Origin: Ascoidea asiatica
Taxonomy: Eukaryota; Ascomycota; Saccharomycetes; Ascoideales; Ascoideaceae
DNA length: 64,000 nt
NCBI GenBank assembly: GCA_001600695.1
Contig: BCKQ01000008.1
Span: 248,001-312,000, forward strand
Direction of reading: 5' to 3'
This document shows positions 11,137-20,300 of the stretch, piece by piece (positions within the stretch are counted from its first letter, which is position 1; the number at the start of each line of letters is the position of its first letter). The notes beneath the pieces were generated by a model. That model was given only the letters and a program-made list of their open reading frames with translations, did no database searches and was not told the DNA's origin. A program made the translations under genes and the position numbers.

Positions 11137-12318
11137 ATGTCAAAATTTTTAAATATAATTTCAAATTCATTTAATAATAAAAAAATTGAATCAAAATTAG
11201 AATCAACTTTAAAAAATTTAATTTATAATAATAATAATATTAAAAATTCAAATGATTCAATTCAATTAAATCAATTATCTTTATATACTTTTAATGAAAA
11301 AAATTTAATTTTTTTAAATAATTTTTTATTAAATAAATTTAATTTAATTAATTTAAATTTAAATAAATTTTTAATTAATAAATTAAATAATTTAAAAATT
11401 TTAAATTTTTATAAAATTATTTTAATTTTTAATTTCTTATTACAATCTTCTTCAATTCAATTTATAAAATTTTGGTTAAAAAAAAATTTTATAATTATTC
11501 ATATTTTAAATAATTTAAATAATTCAAATTATATTCTACATAATTATAAAATATTTAATAATCAAAATAATAATAATAATAATAATAATAAAAATAAAAA
11601 TAATATTGGAAAATTATCTTCAATAAGTTCAAATGATAATTATCTTTTAAAAATTTTAAATTATTTAAATAAATTTAAATATTTATTAACAAATTATAAT
11701 GATTTAGAAAAATTTAGATTAAATTTTCAAAAATTAAGATCTGAAATGTCAAAACCAAATATAAGATCTTCTTTTGATTTAAAAGAAAAATTAAATCCAA
11801 CTTCTTTTTCCATTCAATCTCAATCTCAATTTCAAGATGAAAATGAAAATCAAGATTTTATTTCTATATTAAGTGATGAAGATAATAATAATAATAATAA
11901 TAGTAATACAAACTATCATAAAAGATCAACTAAATCTTTAGATATTTCAAGAAATAATTATGATTATAATTATAATTTCAATAATTCTAATGATAATTAT
12001 ACTTATTCAAATAATCCTTTTAATCAATCTACAATATTAACATTTACAAATTTATCAACTTTACATGAATCTCCAAATGAATCTTATAATTTAATAAATT
12101 TTAATAATGATAATAATTCAAATTCAAATTCAAATTCAAATTCAAATTCAAATCCATTTCAAAATATCAATTCTATAAATCAAAATAATAAAAATCTTAA
12201 TGAAAATAATATCAAAAATAAAAATACTATTGATACTTTGAAACCGTTAACTCCAGATTTAATAAATAAAGAAAATTTAATCAATAATAATTTTTCTAAA
12301 ATTCCAACTATTATTTAA
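11137..12318 (+). CDS. ENTH/ANTH-like Asn-rich protein (possible Ent4-type epsin)
   Basis: 393 residues. The N-terminal 150 or so are predicted helical, and their pattern (KLESTLKNLIYN, then an LSLYTFNEKNLIFLNNFLLNKF helix, then YKIILIFNFLLQSSSIQFIKFW) is laid out like an ENTH domain, where a KAL.LLEYLL..GSE.FI helix is typical. ENTH proteins bind phosphoinositides and coat adaptors on endosome or plasma membrane. Residues near 195-215 (LRSEMSKPNIRSSFDLKEK) look like the end of the fold. The rest is disordered, Asn/Ser-rich, with an (NS)n run. I cannot separate Ent3, Ent4 and Ent5 types, and the low-complexity Asn/Leu composition makes the ENTH match itself tentative. Codons are almost all A/T-ending. 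Confidence 0.45.
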   Translation: MSKFLNIISNSFNNKKIESKLESTLKNLIYNNNNIKNSNDSIQLNQLSLYTFNEKNLIFLNNFLLNKFNLINLNLNKFLINKLNNLKILNFYKIILIFNFLLQSSSIQFIKFWLKKNFIIIHILNNLNNSNYILHNYKIFNNQNNNNNNNNKNKNNIGKLSSISSNDNYLLKILNYLNKFKYLLTNYNDLEKFRLNFQKLRSEMSKPNIRSSFDLKEKLNPTSFSIQSQSQFQDENENQDFISILSDEDNNNNNNSNTNYHKRSTKSLDISRNNYDYNYNFNNSNDNYTYSNNPFNQSTILTFTNLSTLHESPNESYNLINFNNDNNSNSNSNSNSNSNPFQNINSINQNNKNLNENNIKNKNTIDTLKPLTPDLINKENLINNNFSKIPTII

Positions 12319-12936
12319 TCATGACTATAAATACCTTTATTCATTCTTTTCCTTAACTTTTTTTTTTCTTTTTTTTTCACTTTTATTCCAACGTATTATA
12401 TTCAATATACAATTCTTTATAATTTATTCAAATATTTAATGAATAATCTCTTTCTAATTCTTTTTCTCTTTATTTTTTTCTATTTTATCTAATGGTTTTT
12501 TTAAAATTTCCCTTTTTACTTCTTTTTCGCTTAATATTAGCTATAATCTTTAATCTCTTTCATTACAATAAACTTTTCTCATCAATATTTTAAATATTAT
12601 TATTCACTTTATTTTCATCTCTTGTTTTTAAAATGTTTCAAATATATTAAAAGTTTTAAAAGTATTTATCAAAACTGACAAAATATGCGTAAATTATAAT
12701 TAATTCTAAGACATTTTAAACCATTTTCTTTAGATTTTGTTGATGAGACTGAAAAAGTACCGGTTTCAGAAGGGTTAAAATCGAAAATGTAATCTTTGTT
12801 TGTACCCCTACCACATATAAAAAATCATATACAGTATATTACTCGTATAAAGAGTATATATATATATGTATAAATATATATATATACTCATTGAGATTCC
12901 CCTTTTTGGTTTGATAATTATAAAATTATTTTTTGG
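12319..12936. other. Intergenic, AT-rich
   Basis: Pyrimidine-rich 3' region of the ENTH-like gene, then the promoter of the next gene. It includes an ATATACAGTATAT motif at about 12827-12840 and an AT dinucleotide palindrome near 12855-12892. No gene seen. Confidence 0.6.
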
Positions 12937-12990
12937 ATGAATTTTCTGTTTTATCAAATTTTTTCAAAAATTAATCCAATCAGTTTAAAA

Positions 12991-13786
12991 ATGAGTAACA
13001 ATATAACCGCTGCTTTTGAAGATAAAGCTTTTGATGATGTTGAGAAGACATTAGAAATTTTCAAAAATGATAAATTTTATTCTGCTGTTATTTTTTTGGT
13101 AATTTTATTTATCAATTTTAAAATCAATAAAAGTCTATTTAGTTATTCTTCTAAATTTTACCTTATCAAATATGTCTTTGAAATAAAACAAGGACCAAAA
13201 AATGTAATTAAAGTTTTATTTCTAGGAATTTTAGCTGGTGTTCCTTATGCAATTTTTTTTCAAAATCGATAAGAAGTTTGGCATTGTTATATTGTCTCAT
13301 TTTTTTCTGATGTATTTATTTAAAAGTTGCCCATACCAATGGCTCGCTTTAACTTTATCTTCCCAAAAAGTTTGTGAAATATTTCGGAGTGAATATAGAT
13401 TTAGTAGATTAATTTTAAAGGAAACAGGTCCAATAATCTATATTGAGAATAATAAACGAGCTGGCGCGTTGCTCCCAGTTTTCGATTATCAAATACATTT
13501 TTCTTTAGTTTCTGCTTTTACTTTTCTATTTGCAATAATATCCGATTTGAAAAAAGAGGAAAAATGGATTTTTTGTGCTATTCAAGGTTTATTATATTTT
13601 TTTCCTACAACAATAGGAAATGAAGTTGCTAGAGAACTTTTTAAAAGTTTTGAAGATTCTAGACCTACTATAATGGATGAAGAAACTGTAGAATATGCTC
13701 TTGAAAAAACAGTAGGACCTAATATTGAAGGTAGAGCCAAAGAAATTAGGAATAACGTTTTAAAAGACCTTTCCAAAAGAAAATAA
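12991..13786 (+). pseudogene. Multi-pass membrane protein of unknown family, split by a one-base frame change
   Basis: Two ORFs in frames +1 and +2 together read as one protein of about 265-282 residues. The first runs from ATG 12991 (AAAATG context; an alternative ATG lies at 12937) to a TAA near 13270. The second continues to a TAA at 13784-13786. The switch falls in a run of eight T at 13253-13260: with seven T the text would read on smoothly through PYAIFFKIDKKFG. At least three hydrophobic segments are visible (ILFINF..., HFFLMYLF, FTFLFAII), with a charged C-terminus ending DLSKRK. I do not recognise the family. It is a pseudogene, an assembly homopolymer error or a +1 frameshifting gene. 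Conserved-looking sequence downstream of the break favours error or recent mutation. Confidence 0.6.
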
Positions 13787-15481
13787 CTTAAGTATTTTTT
13801 TATTTACTTACAAATATTTATTGAAATAAATTGCTAAAATTGAAATTATTTATCATATAATTTTTATATAGCTTTAAATTAAATATAGCATCGATTTTGC
13901 ATCGTTGAAGTTTGAACCACTCGTAGAAAGAATTTATGAAATTTTAAAATTTTAAATTTTGGTAGATGAATTGATAAAACAATTATTAAATTTTCAAATA
14001 TCAATGATTTGTTTAATACAAGAATTAAATTAAATGAAGAATTTGAATCTAAACCGTAAGTTTGTTCATAAAATTCTTACAATTATAATTAATATACCAG
14101 TTTTTATAAAATTTTTTAAATTGAATTTATTTAATAAAATATTCAATAATGTTATTTTAGTAGAATCAGAAGGACTTAAAATTATTAAAAATTTTACTTT
14201 TTGATAAATTTAAAAATATACAGTATAATCTAAGATTGTTTTGTTGATTCTATTGATTTTATTGTTTCTATTGATTTTATTGTTTCTATTGGATTTCTTT
14301 TTACTTTTGATAAAAATTGATAGATTTTGTACAGATAATTCAACCTGTTTATCATTTGGTGAATTTAATAAATTGATATTATCCTCCAAAATTTTTATAA
14401 TAATCTTTATAACTTTCATTGTAATCATCATTATTATTGAAAGATTGAAATAAATTAACCAGCGGTGAAGAAATTTCTAATTCTTGAATGTTTATTGACT
14501 TTCTTCATTATCTAAATCCAATTCTTTATTGTCCAACTCTATTTTTTGAATATTCTGAATAACTTGAATATTTTGATTGCAATACAAATAATTATTTTTT
14601 GTCTTGAAAAATCAACTCTATATTAAATTGAATAATATTTGTACTGTTGATTAAATTATTGATTTTCTTTACTTGTTTTATATTAGAATGTAATTATATG
14701 TAATTATTATTATAATTTTATTCTCTTTGGCAATTATATAATGTATTTTATGAATGAATAATCGAAATATAGAATTTTATTCAATCATTTTTATATAAGT
14801 TATATCAGCCTTTAAATATTTCTTATTAATCTCATGAACTCTTATTAATCTAGATTCTAGAATATAATATTTAATCTTATAAGATTGAAGTTGGTAAAAT
14901 ATGAATTAAATGAATTGAAAGATAATGAATAAATCTCTATTAGCGCTCAACATTAAAAGATTGAAAGATTGAAAGATTGAAATATTCAAAGATAAAAATA
15001 AAAGGTATAATTATTCCAACGAAAATCGATGAATAACAATGAAGTGTTTTTAAAGCAAATTTCATTATCTTAACGTTACAATGCAAAAAATAGAGGTAAA
15101 AACGCGTAAACTTTTAAAAAATAATTAAATTTAGTTTCCCATAGTTTATTCCTATTATTTTCAATATTTGTCAACATGGCATTTAATACGCGTTTGTAGA
15201 TGAAAAAATAATTTCAATTTTGAGGTTTTTTTTTAATGTCTCCTGATTAATGTTGGGTTTCAGATTCTGTGTTTTATTGAGCTAAAAAATACGAGATGCA
15301 GCTATTTCCCGTTTAGAAAACCACAAAAGTTCAATTTTGGAACTACATTTTAGCTTTTTGGCCAATGCAATGTGCGGCAACTTTAATTTTTATACTGAGT
15401 TCCATGTGCACAGAAAATAACAAGCAGCCGGTGGCCACGTGCATAGTAGAGACCAGTACGATGGTAGGCGCATGGCTGATA
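13787..15481. other. Intergenic, mostly AT-rich
   Basis: No gene I can support. Short ORF fragments near 13890-14460 are read through simple repeats. A TATACAGTATAATC motif lies at 14217-14230. From about 15270 to 15480 the composition is more balanced and carries a CACGTG site at 15436-15441, likely promoter DNA of the membrane-protein gene downstream. Confidence 0.55.
15436..15441. promoter_or_regulatory. CACGTG E-box
   Basis: GGCCACGTGC in a GC-richer patch about 225 bases before the ATG at 15666. Motif-only inference. Confidence 0.25.
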
Positions 15482-15665
15482 CAGGGTCTTAAAATTGCTA
15501 TGTATTGGGCAAGCAATAATAATTAATTTATATAAAATAGATAAATTCTACTTTTTTTAAAAAAATTCAAAACAGTTTCAATTAATATTTCAAATAACTT
15601 TTGTAATAGATCAATCATTAAAAACATATATATATATATTAGCAATATTTCACAATAATATAAAA

Positions 15666-16553
15666 ATGACTGAAACAGATGATAGATCAGTTCTGGTTTA
15701 CCTTCTATATATTTCTGTTTTTGGGTTTATTAAATTTTTCAAAGGTGCTTATTATTTGGTACTCTATTATGAAAAATACCCAGTTTCAATTGCGGATATT
15801 TCAAATAAAAAAAAAAAAGTTCTATGGTTTTTAATATTATTAGTTTTATTTAATTGTGAACTTTTTCTTTTGAATCTATATCAATTTGAACCAATTTTAT
15901 TAATATTATGCTTAATAAGTTCACTTTCAATTTATTCTATAATAGTATGTACTTATGAAAATAAAAAATTCATCAAAATTTTCAATTATTTCAAAACTAA
16001 AAAAATCAATAAACATATAAAGTACTTGAATGAAAATAAAGCTATTTTGAATACTTCTGAGAGATTTGTATGCTGGGGAATATTGGTTTTAGTAGCTAAC
16101 CCTTCATTTTTTTCATATCGTGCAGCATATGAATTTTATGAAAATATTTACGATGAAGAGTCAAATCTTACAAATATAATAATGATCAATGGATTTCCAA
16201 TAAAAGTAATATGCATCGATGATAAAAAAGATAGAAAGGATTTAAACAATCTAACTTTTATACCATTCAAAGATTATTACAATATATATATCCAAAATCT
16301 ATTGATCAATATTTTATTTTTAAATTCTTGTGTCTTTGAAATTCTGTATTTAATTAAATCTAAATCATATATCTTTTTAACTGTTGAATGTTTAATACTT
16401 CTATTTGTTATTCCAAGAAAACATGTTGCAAAATTAGAGGTTTCTAGAGATAGAGACAATTTATTAATTGATTTAGAAGATCAAAATACCATTAGTTCTT
16501 CTATAAATGATTCTACTGAAAATGACTTTTCTTCCGAGGTTGAATCTATTTAA
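15666..16553 (+). CDS. Multi-pass membrane protein of unknown family (295 residues)
   Basis: Opens MTETDDRSVLVYLLYIS. Hydrophobic segments lie near residues 9-28, 50-68, 73-95, 133-150, 208-228 and 232-250, so a four- to six-pass membrane protein is likely. Between them are a Lys-rich stretch (residues 98-125) and a soluble loop (155-205). The C-terminal 40 residues are acidic and Ser-rich with no membrane segment. I do not recognise the family. Codon use is more mixed than in its AT-saturated neighbours. The gene is wholly inside the left arm of the inverted repeat, and a decayed copy lies in the right arm, so it was duplicated with MLP1 in between. A CTG codon at 15693-15695 falls in the first membrane segment, where Leu would fit. 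Confidence 0.7.
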   Translation: MTETDDRSVLVYLLYISVFGFIKFFKGAYYLVLYYEKYPVSIADISNKKKKVLWFLILLVLFNCELFLLNLYQFEPILLILCLISSLSIYSIIVCTYENKKFIKIFNYFKTKKINKHIKYLNENKAILNTSERFVCWGILVLVANPSFFSYRAAYEFYENIYDEESNLTNIIMINGFPIKVICIDDKKDRKDLNNLTFIPFKDYYNIYIQNLLINILFLNSCVFEILYLIKSKSYIFLTVECLILLFVIPRKHVAKLEVSRDRDNLLIDLEDQNTISSSINDSTENDFSSEVESI

Positions 16554-16813
16554 AAACTAATCGATAATCACTCTCTAAGTAATAAATATTTCATTAATAA
16601 AATGTATTCTTTTTAAGTAAATAGTAAATAAAATTTCTTTATTTTGATATTGTATCCCAATTAAAAAAAATAAAATAAGAAGAAGTTAAGCATAGCTTGT
16701 ATTTCAATATATGATTGTTGATTTATAAATGTCAAACTGACAGTTTAATATGAACAGTATTGAAACTTGGTCAGCTTGCAATCTCTGAATGTAAGTAACT
16801 ATTAAATAAATAT

Positions 16814-16822
16814 ACAGTATAA
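16814..16822. repeat. TATACAGTATA-type motif in left arm
   Basis: ATATACAGTATAAT, copied inverted in the right arm near 22797-22808. It is one of the recurrent intergenic copies of this near-palindrome discussed in the findings. Confidence 0.6.
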
Positions 16823-17038
16823 TAAATTACGTTACCAGAAACCAGAAACCAGAAACCATGTTATCACTTGTTTTCATTGAACTGCATCTTAACTTTCTCT
16901 GTCTTTTTATTGTTTTGAGATCAATCTTCTTCAAGCTCTTCTTCTTCTTCTTCAACTTCTCCTTTGAAACTTCCATCAGAAATTGAAAAAGATTTCTGAA
17001 AATTGTAGAAATCAGCCAGTTTTATTAAAACAAAGCGA

Positions 17039-17065
17039 GTCACATGATATTTGTTATCACGTGAT
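17039..17065. promoter_or_regulatory. Paired GTCACATGA / ATCACGTGAT elements upstream of MLP1
   Basis: GTCACATGA at 17039-17047 and the perfect palindrome ATCACGTGAT at 17056-17065 lie 260-290 bases upstream of the MLP1 ATG. Both match the RTCACRTG core of Cbf1 / CDEI sites. Two sites within 27 bases make chance less likely. The binding factor is inferred. Confidence 0.5.
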
Positions 17066-17324
17066 GTCTTCTTATTTTAGATCCTCGTTGAAAAGTGAAT
17101 TTACTCAAACACCAAAAAAGGCTGAAGGCTGAAAAGAGAAATTCAAAACAAATCAAATAAAAGAAGGTTTAAAAGATTAATGAAAGTGATTTTAAGATTG
17201 TAATGAAGAACTAAGTTGAATATATTCTGCTGAATTTGTTTATCATTCGAATAAAAAAGATTAGAATTTACTCATTATTTGATTCAATTCATTTTTCAAG
17301 TCTTCCTACTTCTACTTCTTTAGA

Positions 17325-20300
17325 ATGAATAATGATATCAATTTTCATATTAAAGGTTTTGAAAAAATGAATAATAATACTGATAATCATTCTACACAAT
17401 CTTCATTTCACAATTCAATACAAACTAAAGATATGACTTCCAATAATAATATTAATAATAATATTCATAACAATGATAAAAACAATAATGAAGATGATTT
17501 TAATTTACAATTTTTTGATTATGATTTAAAAACTTTATCAAATTATTTGAATATAAAAACAAAAGATGATTTAAATATTTTAAAAAATTTACCAAAATCA
17601 TTTGAAAAACTTTTACAACTTAATTATTTAAAATATAATAATCTAAATAATAATTTTTTAAATTTAGATAAAAATTTTAAAAATTTATCTTTTAAAAATT
17701 CAAATTTAAATTCAAAATTAATAAATTATGAAAAAAATATAATTAAAAATTTAAATAATGATTTAATTAATTTAAGATTAAATTTAAATTCAAAATCTCA
17801 AGAATTAAATTTACTTAATTCAAAATTTTCAAATTTAAATGATTTACATATAAATAAAATAGATGAATTTAATAATTATAAAATTTTAAAAGATCAACAA
17901 TTTAATCAATTAAATAAAAATTTTAAAAATTTAAATAATAATTATAATATACTTAAATCTGAAAATGATTCAATTAATTCAAATAATTTAAATTTAGAAA
18001 ATAAAATAATATCTTTGAATTTGAATATAAAAAATTTAAAAAATAAATTATCAATAAATAATTCAAATCATTTAAATGAAATTGAAATTAATAAAAATTT
18101 AATTCAATCATTAAAAAATTCTATAACTTTGAAAAATGAAAATATTTTAAATTTAGAAAAAAAATTAAATTCATCAAATATTGAATTTAATAAAAAATTA
18201 GAAAATTTAAATAATTCAATTAAAAAAAAAGACTATAAAATTAAAAATTTATTAAAAGTTAATCAAAATCCAAATGATCCAAATAATAAATTATTATTAA
18301 TTAAATTAAAAGCATTAAATGAAAAATATTTAAATGAAAAAAATTCAAAAGAATCATTAAAATCACAAATTGATAATTTTATTACAACTTTAGAATCAAA
18401 ATTACCTGTAGTACAGGAAACTAATAATCAAAATAAACTTTTAAAAGATCAAATAATTGAAAAAAATTCAATAATAAGTGATTTAAAGTCTCAATTAAAC
18501 TCAAAAAGTACACAATTTACTTCAAATTCTTCAAAATTAAATCAACTAAATTTAGAAATTAATTCTTTATTAAAACAAAAATTAGATCTTTCTAAACAAA
18601 TTCAATATCTTTTAATTCAATTATCTATTAAAAATAATGAAAATATAGATCCATTAAATGAATCTGAAGTTAAATATTTAAATAATATTTTGGAAAAAAA
18701 TAATGTATCAGATTATCATTTAGAAAAAATCAATTATATGATTAAGAATCAACAATTTGATTTACTAAATGATTTAAAAAACATTCAAAATTCAGATCAG
18801 GATCAAAATCAAGATGATGAGAATGATTACGATAAAGTTATTAGTGAGCATTTAATAACTTTTAAATCTGTTCCTGAATTACAATTATTAAATTCTCAAT
18901 TAATCAAAGTAGTCAGACAATTATCAATAAAATTAGAAATCAGTGAAAAAAATTTGAATGAATTACAAGAATATCAAGAGGGTGCAATCAGTGAAGCTAA
19001 ATATGCGATTAATTCACTTCAAACTGAAAATGAAGATTTAAAATCAAAGTTGGAATCTTATTCAAAATCTGTAAAAAATGAAAATATTCTGGATACTAAT
19101 GATCATAAGTTGATAACTGATGGGGCCTATCAAAGTGAATTGATGCTATTGAAAGAAGAAAATGAAGAGTTGAATCTTGAAATTAATGACATAAAATCAG
19201 CTAATGACTCTTATATTCAAGTATTAAAGGAAAAAATAAATACATTAAATTCGGATAAAAATAAGTTGCTTTCAAAATTAGAGACTTTACATAATTCTAA
19301 ATCATTTGAAACTAACAAAATTCATTCCCTACAAGAAAAAACTACTCAATTATCATCAATGATAAATGAGAAAGATTCTAAAATTTCAGAATTATTTGAC
19401 CAATTATTTAAATCAAATGAAACAATAGAAAATAGAAATAAGGAAGTTGTTTCTTTAAAATCCGAAAAATTATCTACAAGTCAAGAAATTTTTGAGCTTA
19501 ATAGTTCAATCAATAATTTCAAAAGTTTTATTGTCAAATTAAATACAATTGTATCTAATCCAAATCTTGATCATAACAATTTCGTTCCAAAAATACAGCA
19601 TCTAATAAATAAAGAGTCTTTTGATCTCGAAGGAGTGGAATATACTGATATCGATATGTCTTTCTTTGAAAAACAAAGTAACAATAATTTAAATAATACT
19701 GAACAACAAAAGGAGGTAGATGAATCAAGTTTCATAAATCCTATTCATCAGGATCTAAATGAAGAAGAAAGTAAAAAAGATTCTATGATATTGTACTTAC
19801 AAACAGAAAAAGAAAAGCTTGAAAATGAGCTAGAAAATTCACATATTAGTATGCGCTCTCTACAAGAAGAACTTAACTCTAGAGAAACTCATCTTGAAGA
19901 AATTCAATCTGAACTAATATCCATCAAATCAACTAACAAAGTTAGTGAAAAATCCAAATTAGAAAGTGATAGTTTTTCATTGAAAGTTAAGATGCTAGAA
20001 AAAAAACTTAAAAGTTTAGACTTTTCCCATAAAAGTCAAATCAAGAGTATCAATGAATTAAATGACAAAATAAAGTCTTTAAAGACTTTAAATACATCAT
20101 TGACAAAGGAAAATCAACAGTTACAAACTAAAATTGGTAAAATGTCACAAGAGATTACTTTATCTCGGAAAGAGATTGAAAATTTACAAAATAAATTAAC
20201 AAAGAGTTTAGAAATTAATTCAAATAATGAGACTTCAAAAACTCAAAATAATAATAAAAATATTGCGCATCCTCTTCCTTCAGGCCCAAGTCATAGTAAA

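Larger units (their letters stand above)
15482..16962 (+). repeat. Left arm of large inverted repeat flanking MLP1
   Basis: Matches the reverse complement of 22666-23765. Its outer boundary is the string GGGTCTTAAAATTGCTATGTATTG near 15483-15506, found inverted near 23738-23761; its inner boundary is the CTTCTTCAAGCTCTTCTTC tract near 16927-16960. The inner 380 bases or so (about 16582-16960) are almost identical to the other arm, while the outer part, which contains the membrane-protein gene, is clearly diverged. Confidence 0.9.

Noticed and set aside
14210-14453. Overlapping 70-73 codon ORFs on both strands
   Set aside because: Both are read through ATTGATTTTATTGTTTCT-type simple repeats and have low-complexity peptides.
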